Shown: positions 26,409 through 36,305, counted from the stretch's first letter. The stretch: DNA of 64,000 nucleotides from Dysgonomonas sp. UBA7710 (GCF_002482385.1 NZ_DLFW01000009.1:1-64000); one strand, 5' to 3'. Notes: a model not told the origin generated them from the letters alone. Made by a program: numbers and translations.

Positions 26409-29400
26409 ATGAGATATTTTGCGTTGATATACTTTCTGTTTGCAATTTCCTGTTTGCATGTTTCCGCTCAGCCGAAAGGCTATTGGCATGGAAAGGAACG
26501 GCAGTTACGCTATATGCCCGAAGACGGGGATTTCGTTATTGTGAATGGAAATAAGAAGTTTAACCGTGCCCTATATGGTACCAATACAGCCTTTCGCTTA
26601 GAAACGGGAGACCTGCCCGAATTCGGATTCTTTATGCCGGATATGGGAGGTAATATGCAATTAGGACTTATTAGAAACGGAAAAAGTATCTGGTTGAACG
26701 ATGCGGAATATATCAAATCTGTTTACAGGGCGGGAAGCCGTATTTATGAAATAAAAGACCCGTTTATAGCTCATGGGGAAATTATTATTACTGCTTTGGC
26801 TATGGCCGGAACAGAAGGGATGATCCTGAAATTGGAAACTGTAAATTTACCTGCGGACGTGGAGTTGATATGCATGTATGGCGGGGCAAGTAACAAACGT
26901 TTCTCCCGGAACGGGGATTTAGGTGTTGATGATCCGGATGCCTTCGCTCTAAAGCCTGACGCTTGTGAGAATAACCGTTATACGATAAATCAGAATTCTT
27001 TTTCATTGGAATACGGGCAAGGGACAAAAGGTGGGCCACTTAAAATAAAAGGAGTTTTTCCTGAAAAATCATTACTGAAAGAGGCTTCGCCTTATGCTGT
27101 AATGACTCCCCTTGGATTGTGGGATTCTTCTGTGCCTGGCAATAAGCCGGTACTCGTCTCTAAAACTATTTTGGATAAATCGGAAGTATATTACTTTTCT
27201 ATAAAAAAAGAAGATAATAACAGTTTGAATTATACCCGGCTGAAAAATGAGTTCGATAAGGCTGAAACCAAACGTAAAGAAATAGCGGAAACGGTAAAAA
27301 TCAATACTCCGGACCCTTATTTCAATACACTGGGAGGCGTATTGAGCATTGCCGCCGATGGTATTTGGGATGATGCCTCCAATACATGGCAACATGGCGC
27401 AGTCGGCTGGCGCATGCCACTGAATGGTTGGCGGGCAGCGTATGCCGGGGATGTCATAGGCTGGCACGAACGGAGCCGTAAGCATTTCGACGGATATGCA
27501 AATTCGCAGATTACCAATATCGAGCCGGTTATCCCCCACCCTGCGCAAGACCGGAAATTAAATCTCGCCAGAGCCGAAAAAACATGGGGGACGCAGATGT
27601 ATAGTAATGGCTATATCTGCCGCAACCCTGATAATACAAGCCAGATGCACCATTATGATATGAATCTGGTGTACATAGACGAACTGCTCTGGCATTTCAA
27701 CTGGACCGGCGATATGGATTATGTCCGTAAAATGTGGCCTGTATTGAAGCGGCACTTAGCATGGGAAAAACGGAATTTCGATCCTGACGGCGACGGTTTA
27801 TATGATGCTTATGCGGGAATATGGGCGAGTGATGCGCTACAATACAACAGCGGAGGTGTAACGCATTCTTCCGCATATAATTACCGTGCCAATAAAATGG
27901 CTGCCGGAATAGCTGAAAAGCTGGGAGAAGATCCCGAACCTTATAAAACTGAAGCCGGAAGAATACTGAAAGCCATCGATAATCAATTATGGCTGCCGCA
28001 CAAAGGGTGGTGGGCTGAATACAAAGACCTTATGGGCAACCGGATGATACACCCGGATGCAGCTGTATGGACGGTATATCATGCTATCGATTCTGATATT
28101 CACACGCCTTTTCAGGCCTATCAGGCAACACGTTATATAGATACGGAAATACCTCATATACCTGTATTGGCAAGCGGTTTAGAGGATGAAGGTTATCAGA
28201 CGGTTTCTACTACGAATTGGCTTCCTTATTCATGGTCTGTAAATAATGTGGCCTTTGCCGAAGTTGCACATACCAGTCTGGCTTATTGGCAGGCGGGCAG
28301 AGCAGACGAAGCATACAAGCTGTTTAAAAGTTCCGTTTTGGATGGGATGTATCTGGGTAGCAGTCCGGGTAATATAGGGCAGGTCAGTTTTTACGACGCT
28401 GCGCGGGGAGAATGTTACCGTGATTTCGGCGATCCCATCGGAGTATATTCGAGAGTGCTTATTCAGGGACTTTTCGGGATATTACCCGATGCAATGAATA
28501 ATCGGTTGGTTATCCGTCCCGGATTTCCCACACGATGGGATTATGCTTCCCTTTCTACTCCCGATGTCGTTTTTGATTATAAACGAAACAAACTGACAGA
28601 CACCTATCTGATAAAAAACCGGTTTGGAAAGCAATTGAATATTGAACTGTTAATCAGGGCTAACCGGGAAAATATAACATCATTAACCGTAAACGGTAAA
28701 AAACAAGAATGGACGTTGGTTGAAAATATCGGCAATCCATTAATAAGAATAGACTGTACGGATGCCGAAGTGTTTGAGGTTGTTATCGAATGGTCCGGTA
28801 ATACATTGAGTGATGCCGTCAGTCAGTATATAGGAGTAAAGGGTGAAAAATGGAAATTAAATTCTTCACGGGAGATAATGAAAATTTATGATCCCCAGCA
28901 TGTTTTGCTAAATGTCAGGCAGAAAGAGAATAGCCTGTCCGGAATATTGAAAGGAGGAACAGGACACCGGACATTGTTTGTACAGGTAAAACAAGGCCGG
29001 ATGTTGTGGTGGCAGCCCGTCCATATCGAAATGCGAGAGCCGTTTTCCGTAGAATTTGACGCGGAAACGGACAAGTTGCAATTCAGGTTGAAGAACAATC
29101 AACAAACCCCGGCCAATATAAAATTATTTGTGAATAAGGATTCTGAAAATTATACCCGGTCTTTAACCTTAGGAAAAGGAGAAATATCGGCACTGATAAC
29201 TATACCCGATGATAAAGTGAAGACCGGAACAAACTCCTTGCAGATAGAAAAAGAAGGGGAAGTTATTTACGATACAAATCTTATAAACTGGAATATCAGG
29301 AACAGCCAGCCTGTATACGAAACCATAGAGATAGATAAATACCTGAATGCTCCGGTTTCGCAGATATTCAGGAATGAATATCTGACACCCCGTTCTCCTT

Positions 29401-30038
29401 ATACAACATTGCAGGTTCCGACGCAGGGTATGGGAGAATGGTGCCATCCTTTACTCACCGCCGCTATTGATGATGCAGGCCTGAGAAAATCCCTTGTAAA
29501 CAACGAAGTCGCAACGCCTTTTGATATTCCTTTCCGGACAACAGGAGATACAAATGCGAACAATATAGCATTTACAACACTTTGGGATAATTACCCTGCC
29601 GAAGTAAGGATACCCCTTTCGGGTAAATCGTCACACGCCTATCTGATGATGGCGGGTAGTACCAATCATATGCAATGTCATGTGGTGAATGGCACGGCAA
29701 CAGTTAAATATACCGATGGAAGCCAATCTGTTTTGCAGCTTATTCCGCCTGAAACATGGGCTCCTATTGAGCAGGACTTCTATATGGACGGTCAGGCTTT
29801 CGGATCGAAACAACCCCGTCCGTACCGGGTAGCCTTTAAGACGGGTATAATCAGCCGGAATATGGAAAAGGATATGAAAATAGACTCCGGTGAAGTTTAC
29901 GGAAGAAGTATCGATGGCGGAGCAGGAATAATTCTGGATTTACCGTTGGATAAAAGGAAAGAACTTCAGTCACTCGAACTGAAATGTATAGCCAACGAAG
30001 TGATTATAGGTTTGATAGGAATTACCCTTTTACGATAA
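26409..30038 (+). CDS. Large rhamnosidase-like glycosidase candidate (DUF4450-like)
   Basis: 1209 residues with a signal peptide (about 1-20, HVSAQ). The N-terminal part (about 20-300) resembles DUF4450 proteins of Bacteroidetes (YWHGKERQLRYMPEDGDFVI, ELPEFGF-like stretch). The middle (about 300-720) is an (alpha/alpha)6 barrel resembling alpha-L-rhamnosidases: MHHYDMNLVYIDELLWHFNW, FDPDGDGLYDAYAGIWASDA, LPYSWSVNNVAFAEVAHTSL. The C-terminal 400 residues are beta-rich with no recognised family. Glu and Asp candidates lie in DAYAGIWASD and AEVAHTS but are not assigned. It starts 72 bases after the previous gene, past a hairpin, and is 12 bases from the GH105 gene. A role in rhamnogalacturonan breakdown is inference from context. 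Confidence 0.65.
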   Translation: MRYFALIYFLFAISCLHVSAQPKGYWHGKERQLRYMPEDGDFVIVNGNKKFNRALYGTNTAFRLETGDLPEFGFFMPDMGGNMQLGLIRNGKSIWLNDAEYIKSVYRAGSRIYEIKDPFIAHGEIIITALAMAGTEGMILKLETVNLPADVELICMYGGASNKRFSRNGDLGVDDPDAFALKPDACENNRYTINQNSFSLEYGQGTKGGPLKIKGVFPEKSLLKEASPYAVMTPLGLWDSSVPGNKPVLVSKTILDKSEVYYFSIKKEDNNSLNYTRLKNEFDKAETKRKEIAETVKINTPDPYFNTLGGVLSIAADGIWDDASNTWQHGAVGWRMPLNGWRAAYAGDVIGWHERSRKHFDGYANSQITNIEPVIPHPAQDRKLNLARAEKTWGTQMYSNGYICRNPDNTSQMHHYDMNLVYIDELLWHFNWTGDMDYVRKMWPVLKRHLAWEKRNFDPDGDGLYDAYAGIWASDALQYNSGGVTHSSAYNYRANKMAAGIAEKLGEDPEPYKTEAGRILKAIDNQLWLPHKGWWAEYKDLMGNRMIHPDAAVWTVYHAIDSDIHTPFQAYQATRYIDTEIPHIPVLASGLEDEGYQTVSTTNWLPYSWSVNNVAFAEVAHTSLAYWQAGRADEAYKLFKSSVLDGMYLGSSPGNIGQVSFYDAARGECYRDFGDPIGVYSRVLIQGLFGILPDAMNNRLVIRPGFPTRWDYASLSTPDVVFDYKRNKLTDTYLIKNRFGKQLNIELLIRANRENITSLTVNGKKQEWTLVENIGNPLIRIDCTDAEVFEVVIEWSGNTLSDAVSQYIGVKGEKWKLNSSREIMKIYDPQHVLLNVRQKENSLSGILKGGTGHRTLFVQVKQGRMLWWQPVHIEMREPFSVEFDAETDKLQFRLKNNQQTPANIKLFVNKDSENYTRSLTLGKGEISALITIPDDKVKTGTNSLQIEKEGEVIYDTNLINWNIRNSQPVYETIEIDKYLNAPVSQIFRNEYLTPRSPYTTLQVPTQGMGEWCHPLLTAAIDDAGLRKSLVNNEVATPFDIPFRTTGDTNANNIAFTTLWDNYPAEVRIPLSGKSSHAYLMMAGSTNHMQCHVVNGTATVKYTDGSQSVLQLIPPETWAPIEQDFYMDGQAFGSKQPRPYRVAFKTGIISRNMEKDMKIDSGEVYGRSIDGGAGIILDLPLDKRKELQSLELKCIANEVIIGLIGITLLR

Positions 30039-30050
30039 TAAGACAAGTTT

Positions 30051-31205
30051 ATGAGAAAATTGGTATTAATTTTTATTTCGTTGTTTATTTTACAGTTGGC
30101 GCAAGCCCAGAAAACAGGAATCCTTTTTGCTGATTCCGAGATGAAGCGGTTTCCACAGGCATGGCAGTTAGACCATGGGAAAAGATTGTATTTCGGATAT
30201 TCGCAAGGGGTAGGCTGTACAGCCATGCTGAAAGTGTGGAAAAAGACCAACGATCGCAAATATCTCGATTATGTAGTTAATTGGGCAGATACTGTTATTA
30301 ATGATAAAGGTGAAATCCATCTCTACAAAGTGGAATCCTATAATATAGACTATATAAATTCCGGTAAGGTTTTATTCGATGTTTACCAGCAAACCGGAGA
30401 TGAAAAATACAAGCTGGCAATGGACAGGCTGGCTACCCAGATGAAGATGCATCCACGTACACTGGAAGGCGCTTTCTGGCACAAACTGATTTACCAGCAT
30501 CAGATATGGCTCGATGGTTTGTATATGGGATCGCCGTTTCTGGCACAATATGCAGTGACTTTCAATCAGCCCGGTATAATAGAAGATGTAATCAGCCAGT
30601 TCCTTATTTGCGCCCGGCATACCTATGACGTTAAAACAGGCTTGTATTACCATGCCTGGGACGAAAGTAAAAAACAACGCTGGGCCAATAAAGAAACCGG
30701 GCAATCTCCTAATTTCTGGGGGCGTGCTATGGGCTGGTGGTTTATGGCATTGGTCGATGTTTTGGATTTTGTTCCTGCAAATCATCCTCAAAGGGGAGAA
30801 TTAATTAAAATGATAAACGGTCTGGCAGAAACATTACCCAAATATCAGGACAAGACAGGCCTTTGGTATCAGGTGTTGGACAAAGGGTATAAAAGCGGCA
30901 ATTATCTTGAGGCATCGGTTTCGTCCATGTTCATGTATTCGTATGCCAAAGCTGTAAATAAAGGATATATCGATGAGAAATACAGGGAGATAGCGGAAAA
31001 GGCTTATGACGGGCTGATGAATACATTGATAGTGAAGAACGCGGATGGCACATTGACCCTGACCAAATGCTGCGCCGTCTCCGGGTTGGGAGGGAATCCG
31101 TACCGAGACGGAAGTTTCGGATATTATGTAAGTGAGCGTATCCGCGATAACGACGCTAAAGCAACAGGCCCGTTTATTATGGGATGTCTTGAATTAGGAA
31201 AGTAA
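30051..31205 (+). CDS. GH105 unsaturated rhamnogalacturonyl/galacturonyl hydrolase
   Basis: 384 residues with a signal peptide (1-19, LAQAQ). (alpha/alpha)6 barrel of the YteR/YesR type: GYSQGVGCTAMLKVWKKT near the start, IWLDGLYMGSPFLAQYA with Asp155 at the catalytic-acid position, FWGRAMGWWFMALVD, and DKTGLWYQVLD. It hydrates and removes the 4,5-unsaturated uronic acid left by pectate or rhamnogalacturonan lyases. The product therefore fits the PL1 enzyme encoded upstream. It is 12 bases after the 1209-residue gene and 17 before the GH28 gene. Probably periplasmic. Confidence 0.92.
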   Translation: MRKLVLIFISLFILQLAQAQKTGILFADSEMKRFPQAWQLDHGKRLYFGYSQGVGCTAMLKVWKKTNDRKYLDYVVNWADTVINDKGEIHLYKVESYNIDYINSGKVLFDVYQQTGDEKYKLAMDRLATQMKMHPRTLEGAFWHKLIYQHQIWLDGLYMGSPFLAQYAVTFNQPGIIEDVISQFLICARHTYDVKTGLYYHAWDESKKQRWANKETGQSPNFWGRAMGWWFMALVDVLDFVPANHPQRGELIKMINGLAETLPKYQDKTGLWYQVLDKGYKSGNYLEASVSSMFMYSYAKAVNKGYIDEKYREIAEKAYDGLMNTLIVKNADGTLTLTKCCAVSGLGGNPYRDGSFGYYVSERIRDNDAKATGPFIMGCLELGK

Positions 31206-31222
31206 CTAAATCTTAAAGAACC

Positions 31223-32908
31223 ATGAAATACTATTATTTACCAGCCCTGCTGCTGGCTGTTATAAGTTGGGGTACGTCTTGTACGGATAGCCGGACGGAG
31301 AATAAATACGCATATCTCTACAAAGACTTGCCATTCGAAATGCCCTCATTTTCTCCTCCCGTGTTTCCGGATAATGAAGTATCTATCAGAGATTACGGAG
31401 GAATAGGCGATGGTACCGGATTGAATACTGAGGCCTTTAAGAACGCGATTGAGGCACTTTCCCAAAAAGGAGGAGGCCGTCTGATTATTCCTTCGGGAAT
31501 ATGGTTTACAGGGCCTATTGTTCTGAAAAGCAATATCAATCTCCATTTGGAAGACCGCGCTATCGTGTTATTTTCTCCCGACAAGGATTTATATCCGCTG
31601 GTGGAAACTTCGTTCGAAGGTTTGGATACCCGCAGATGTCAGTCGCCGGTTTCGGGAAAAGATCTGGAAAATGTAGCAATAACAGGAAGTGGGGCTATCG
31701 ACGGGAACGGCCATTACTGGCGGCCGTTGAAAAAGCAGAAAGTTCCGGAAAGTCTCTGGAAAAAAGCGACTTCCAATGGCGGCGCATTTAAACGGGACGA
31801 TTACTGGATGCCTTCGGCCCAGTATCTGCACGGGGATACTATCAGCGACATGAATGTTCCCCGCCATTTGAAAACTGAAGAAGAATGGGCTTCGGTAAAG
31901 GATTTCTTACGTCCTGTAATGGTAAGTCTGCAAAATTGCAGGAATGTATATCTGCAAGGCGTTATCTTCCAGAATTCCCCTGCATGGAATATACATCCGC
32001 TGCTGTGCGAAAATATAATTATAGACGGAGTACAGGTGCGCAATCCTTCTTATGCACAGAATGGGGATGGTCTGGATCTGGAATCGTGTAAAAATGCTAT
32101 TATAGTAAACTCCACCTTCGATGTGGGAGATGACGGAATCTGCATCAAGTCGGGTAAAGATGAAGACGGACGCAGAAGAAACCGTCCTTGCGAGAATGTG
32201 ATAGTTGACAATTGTACTGTCTTCAAAGGTCACGGCGGATTTGTAGTAGGTAGTGAAATGTCGGGAGGAGTGCGTAATGTATCTGTGTCTAGTTGCCAGT
32301 TTCTGGGTACAGATGTAGGGCTTCGTTTTAAAAGCAGCAGAGGACGGGGCGGAATTGTAGAGAATATTTATATTTCAAACATCAGCATGTTCGATATTGC
32401 GACAGAACCGCTTCTGTTCAATCTTTATTATGGAGGAAAATCTGCCGTAGAAACGCTCGAAGAAGGGATTACCCAGCCCCGGGAGGAAGTTTTCCCTCCT
32501 GTGGATGAAACCACGCCTACATTCAGGAATATTTATATAAAAGATGTGATTTGCAGTAAGGCACGCCGGGCTATGTATTTCTACGGATTACCCGAGCATC
32601 ATATAGAAAATGTCAATATAGAGAATGTGACTGTTCATTCGCAGGTAGGCGCGGAGTTGATGGAGTCCGAGAATATCAGGTTGAAGAACGTAAATATTTA
32701 TTCGGAGCAAGCACCTGCATTGTTACTTAGAAATGTGAAGAATGTGAGTGTGGAAGGCTTTAATACAGATGAGAGCTTAGAGACAATTTTTGAAATCGCG
32801 GGAAACAGGTCCCAAAATATAAACTTCTCATCATTTTATGGAGAAGATAAATTAAAAACCGGAAAGGATACTCGACCGGATATTGTAAAACTGAATAAAC
32901 CGGATTAA
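31223..32908 (+). CDS. GH28 polygalacturonase-type lipoprotein
   Basis: 561 residues. The signal ends at WGTSC (Cys about 20), so the enzyme is lipid-anchored. Right-handed beta-helix with all four GH28 signatures: NGDGLD (Asp of motif I), GDDGICIKSG (paired catalytic Asp), GHGGFVVGSE (His motif) and LRFKSSRG (the substrate-binding Arg/Lys pair). SVRDYGG-like opening is typical of exo-polygalacturonases. It hydrolyses alpha-1,4-galacturonosyl bonds, releasing galacturonate from oligogalacturonides. A 70-base gap follows before the second GH28 gene. Confidence 0.93.
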   Translation: MKYYYLPALLLAVISWGTSCTDSRTENKYAYLYKDLPFEMPSFSPPVFPDNEVSIRDYGGIGDGTGLNTEAFKNAIEALSQKGGGRLIIPSGIWFTGPIVLKSNINLHLEDRAIVLFSPDKDLYPLVETSFEGLDTRRCQSPVSGKDLENVAITGSGAIDGNGHYWRPLKKQKVPESLWKKATSNGGAFKRDDYWMPSAQYLHGDTISDMNVPRHLKTEEEWASVKDFLRPVMVSLQNCRNVYLQGVIFQNSPAWNIHPLLCENIIIDGVQVRNPSYAQNGDGLDLESCKNAIIVNSTFDVGDDGICIKSGKDEDGRRRNRPCENVIVDNCTVFKGHGGFVVGSEMSGGVRNVSVSSCQFLGTDVGLRFKSSRGRGGIVENIYISNISMFDIATEPLLFNLYYGGKSAVETLEEGITQPREEVFPPVDETTPTFRNIYIKDVICSKARRAMYFYGLPEHHIENVNIENVTVHSQVGAELMESENIRLKNVNIYSEQAPALLLRNVKNVSVEGFNTDESLETIFEIAGNRSQNINFSSFYGEDKLKTGKDTRPDIVKLNKPD

Positions 32909-32978
32909 GTTGCAGGCTCTTTGATTGCTTTGAAAAGCATAAAAAATAAATTAGTTGCGATAAAAAACGTATTATAGT

Positions 32979-34295
32979 ATGAGAAAGATAATCTTAGCCT
33001 TATTCTTTTGTGCAGTTGTGAATTTGCAACTTTCTGCAAAAGATGTATTTCCTGACGGATCACCTGTTCCTGAATGGTTCAGGCAGAATGAAGTTGCAGA
33101 CATCAAAACATTAGGTATGACTTACCGGATTACAGATTATGGAGTAGTAAATGACAGTACCATAATACAGACGGAGGAAATTCAGTCTGTTATAGATAAA
33201 GCTTTTCAGGCAGGTGGCGGGGTAATCCTTATCCCGAAAGGAACATTCCTGAGCGGCTCCCTTTTCTTTAAACCCGGAACACATCTGTATTTAGAAGAAG
33301 ATGCAGTATTAAAGGGAAGCGATGATATCAGCAATTTTCCTGTCCTGCCAACCAGAATAGAAGGGCAAAGCATAAAATATTTTGCAGCACTGGTCAATGC
33401 CGATCATGTGGACGGATTTACTATCACGGGAAAGGGAACTATCGATGGTAACGGATTGCGGTATTGGAAATCTTTCTGGCTGCGCAGGGAGGTCAATCCC
33501 AAATGTACAAATATAGAAGAGCTGCGTCCGCGCCTGGTTTATATTTCGAACAGTAAAAACGTGCAGTTATCGGATGTCAGGCTGGTTAATTCTCCGTTCT
33601 GGACTACACACCTTTATAAATGCGAAAATGTCAAGTTGCTGAATCTGTATATTTATTCTCCGAAAGAACCTGTAAGAGCGCCAAGTACGGACGGTGTAGA
33701 TATAGATGTATGCACCAATGTGCATATCAAAAATTGCTATCTGTCGGTGAATGACGATGCGGTTGCCCTGAAAGGTGGAAAAGGGCCGAAGGCAGATAAA
33801 GATCCGGATAACGGGGCAAATCATAATATAATAATAGAAGATTGTACTTACGGATTTTGCCATGCCGTGTTAACACTCGGCAGCGAGTCCATTCACAATC
33901 GCAATATCATTCTTCGCCACTGTAATATAAATAGCGCCAAACGCCTTCTGTGGTTGAAAATGCGTCCCGATACTCCTCAGAAATATGAGTATATTTTAGT
34001 TGAAAATATCAAGGGGGACGCGGACAGCTTCTTGTATGTAAGGCCCTGGGTACAGTTTTTTGACCTGAAGGGAGAAAAAGAAATTCCCTTTTCATATTCG
34101 GACCATGTAACCATGCGCAATATTACTCTGGAGTGCGCCTCGTTCTTCGATGTACAGAAATCGGACCGGTACGGTTTGTCGGACTTTACTTTTGAAAATC
34201 TGGATATCCGGGCTGAGAAGGCACTTGATATTCATTCTGATTTTGTAACCGATTTCACTTTGAAAAATGTAAAAGTAAATGGTAAAGAGCAATAA
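32979..34295 (+). CDS. GH28-family glycosidase with divergent motifs
   Basis: 438 residues with a signal peptide (1-20, LQLSA). Beta-helix with STDGVDIDVC and NDDAVALKGG, which keep the three catalytic Asp positions. The usual GHG is changed to FCHAVLTLGSES and the RxK motif to LWLKMR. This pattern suggests a substrate other than plain polygalacturonate, such as rhamnogalacturonan or a substituted oligosaccharide. It is part of the pectin operon, between the GH28 lipoprotein and the second GH105. Activity is expected, as the Asp residues remain, but specificity is open. Confidence 0.85.
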   Translation: MRKIILALFFCAVVNLQLSAKDVFPDGSPVPEWFRQNEVADIKTLGMTYRITDYGVVNDSTIIQTEEIQSVIDKAFQAGGGVILIPKGTFLSGSLFFKPGTHLYLEEDAVLKGSDDISNFPVLPTRIEGQSIKYFAALVNADHVDGFTITGKGTIDGNGLRYWKSFWLRREVNPKCTNIEELRPRLVYISNSKNVQLSDVRLVNSPFWTTHLYKCENVKLLNLYIYSPKEPVRAPSTDGVDIDVCTNVHIKNCYLSVNDDAVALKGGKGPKADKDPDNGANHNIIIEDCTYGFCHAVLTLGSESIHNRNIILRHCNINSAKRLLWLKMRPDTPQKYEYILVENIKGDADSFLYVRPWVQFFDLKGEKEIPFSYSDHVTMRNITLECASFFDVQKSDRYGLSDFTFENLDIRAEKALDIHSDFVTDFTLKNVKVNGKEQ

Positions 34296-34441
34296 TATAT
34301 AAAAATATAAGAGTATCAAAAGACCATAATGTAAATGAATGGTAAAACTGTTACCCATGACACCTGCCGGTCACAAGGTAGATTACATTATACGAAAAGA
34401 TTCGAAACATTAACAGATAAACAATAAAAAATTATTATAAG

Positions 34442-35737
34442 ATGAATGTAAAAAGAATATTGTGCTTTGTATTTGGAGTGTTTTGTCTGGTTCCTGCTTT
34501 TTCACAGGCCACCCTCCCACCCGGGAAGTTAGCGACAGTTATTGCAGAACGTATTATATCGGAAACACCTTATACTTTTGTAAATACCAGAACAAGGCAA
34601 ACTTATGCCAGCCTTAAAAATATTCCTGTGACACAGGATATTCAGGTTGCCAGTGAATACAACGAATGGCATTATACCAATGGTGTTTTGAATATGGCTC
34701 TTTTAGAACTCGCAGATAAGACGGGTGATAAGAAGTATCAGGATTATGTTTTCAAAAATATGGACTTCGTATTCGACAAAGATAATCTGGGTTTCTTCGA
34801 AAAACAATATAAAGAAGCATTCGAAAACGGAGGGTGGCGTGCCATCCGTAATTTGAGCTGGCATATGATATTCCGTAACAAACGTTTGGATGATAACGGG
34901 CCTATGGGCGCAAGCCTTATCGAATTGGTGATGAGAAGGCCTACCCCGGTATTTATGAATTATGTGAATATTACAGCCGAACATCTGCTGTATGCAGAAC
35001 CTCGTCTGGGAGACGGAACAATAGCGCGTATATGGCCCCATGAAAACACTATCTGGGCAGACGACCTGTTTATGGGAATATCCTTCCTTTGCCGCATGGG
35101 TAAGATGACAGGCGATGTCAGGTATTTCGATGATGCGGCCAACCAGGTATTGAATTACCACAAATATCTATGGGACGACAGGAGAGAAATATATTACCAC
35201 TGTTATCATACAGATGTAAAAGAGCATGGAGTCGCGCATTGGTCGAGGGCAAATGGCTGGATGTTGATGGCTCAGGCGGATTTGTTAACTATGATGCCTG
35301 AGAATCATCCGAAGCGTGATGCCGTTATTGAGAATTTTAACCGTCAGGTGAAAGGTGTCCTGCAATATCAGGGTAAAAATGGATTGTGGCATCAGGTATT
35401 GGATAAAACAGACTCGTATGAGGAGATAACCGGAACAGCTATGTTTGTTTTCGGTATTGCCAGAGGTGTACGCGAAGGCTGGATTAATAAGGATTATATC
35501 TATGCCGCTGAGCAGGGGTTGAAGGGGATGATGACTAAAATGACGGATAGGGGCGACGTAACAGCCATATGTGTAGGGACAGGAATTATGCCGTCCTTAA
35601 CGTTCTATTACAATCGTAAAACGCAGGAAAACGCCCCGATGGGTGAAGGGCCTGTACTGAGGGCGCTGATAGAAATGTCGGATGCTAAGAAATATTCTGA
35701 AATATCTGCAGATGTACAATATGATAAAATACATTAA
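34442..35737 (+). CDS. GH105-like unsaturated uronyl hydrolase
   Basis: 431 residues with a signal peptide (1-21, AFSQ). It shares the GH105 layout: EWHYTNGVLNMALLELADKTGD near the start, IWADDLFMGISFLCRMGK with Asp207/Asp208 at the catalytic position, AHWSRANGWMLMAQADLL, and GKNGLWHQVLD. It is only distantly similar to the GH105 at 30051, so the two probably prefer different unsaturated oligosaccharides. It is the last enzyme of the pectin locus and is followed by a palindrome (35740-35759). A 146-base gap precedes it, in which I see no gene. Confidence 0.9.
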   Translation: MNVKRILCFVFGVFCLVPAFSQATLPPGKLATVIAERIISETPYTFVNTRTRQTYASLKNIPVTQDIQVASEYNEWHYTNGVLNMALLELADKTGDKKYQDYVFKNMDFVFDKDNLGFFEKQYKEAFENGGWRAIRNLSWHMIFRNKRLDDNGPMGASLIELVMRRPTPVFMNYVNITAEHLLYAEPRLGDGTIARIWPHENTIWADDLFMGISFLCRMGKMTGDVRYFDDAANQVLNYHKYLWDDRREIYYHCYHTDVKEHGVAHWSRANGWMLMAQADLLTMMPENHPKRDAVIENFNRQVKGVLQYQGKNGLWHQVLDKTDSYEEITGTAMFVFGIARGVREGWINKDYIYAAEQGLKGMMTKMTDRGDVTAICVGTGIMPSLTFYYNRKTQENAPMGEGPVLRALIEMSDAKKYSEISADVQYDKIH

Positions 35738-35739
35738 AA

Positions 35740-35759
35740 AAAGAAGTAATTACTTCTTT
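35740..35759. terminator. Perfect 20-bp palindrome after the GH105 gene
   Basis: AAAGAAGTAATTACTTCTTT is its own reverse complement, starts 3 bases after the stop codon and lies inside an A-rich run. It could end the pectin transcript. It also overlaps the putative leader of the RiPP precursor. Confidence 0.5.
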
Positions 35760-35766
35760 ATCGAAT

Positions 35767-36027
35767 ATGAAAATGAATCATATTCGAGGAGGAAGTGTTA
35801 TTGTTAGAGTTACAGTCCAGGATAACTGTATTAAACCTTCGGGATACAGTGTATGTGAAACTAATGTTTGTGTAGAATCACTTGCTTGTGGAGGTGGGTT
35901 CCCTACAAACAATGAGCTATGTCCGGTAATAAGACCAGATACAGAGTATGGATGTGGATACAGCCACGAATGCGTAATAAAGGATACAGGTACATGTGAT
36001 ACCCTCCAAGAATGTCATACAATATAA
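35767..36027 (+). CDS. Cys-rich RiPP precursor with double-Gly leader, probable 5' frameshift
   Basis: 86 residues from ATG 35767: MKMNHIRGG, then a 77-residue core with nine Cys (CIKPSGYSVCETNVC, ACGGG, GYSHEC) and no helix or membrane segment. MN-I-GG is the end of the leader seen in Bacteroidetes GG-type natural-product (lanthipeptide-like) precursors. Upstream in the same frame the codons read LKKEVITSLSN, the rest of that leader, but with no ATG, GTG or TTG. ATG 35721, inside the GH105 3' end, gives MIKYIKK in a frame that joins this one if the A7 run at 35736-35742 loses one base. So the true gene probably starts at 35721. No modification enzyme is nearby. Confidence 0.65.
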   Translation: MKMNHIRGGSVIVRVTVQDNCIKPSGYSVCETNVCVESLACGGGFPTNNELCPVIRPDTEYGCGYSHECVIKDTGTCDTLQECHTI

Positions 36028-36101
36028 AGAGATCAATCTCTATTGGTTTCATATGATAAATATTTTGTATATATGTGATATAGTGACACTACTCTAAGAA
36101 A

Positions 36102-36131
36102 AACTCCCTTATATACGAATATGAGGGAGTT
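36102..36131. terminator. Hairpin after the RiPP-like gene
   Basis: 8-bp stem (36102-36109 with 36124-36131, AACTCCCT) with a 14-base AT-rich loop. A short T-poor tail makes it a weak terminator. A smaller 6-bp hairpin AGAGAT/ATCTCT directly follows the stop codon. The rest of 36028-36342 shows only the promoter below. Confidence 0.5.
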
Positions 36132-36305
36132 CCTTGTATATTATATGCAAGTTCCGATTTATCATGGCCCTGTTCCGGATATATCTTTCAAAGCCAATAA
36201 ATTATTCACCTTAAACCTCAATTGTAATGAATGATTTATATTGGGTGTTTATTGAACATTCCCTTTCTATTTTTCAGATATTGTCCTGGTTTCTTACAAT
36301 TTTTG

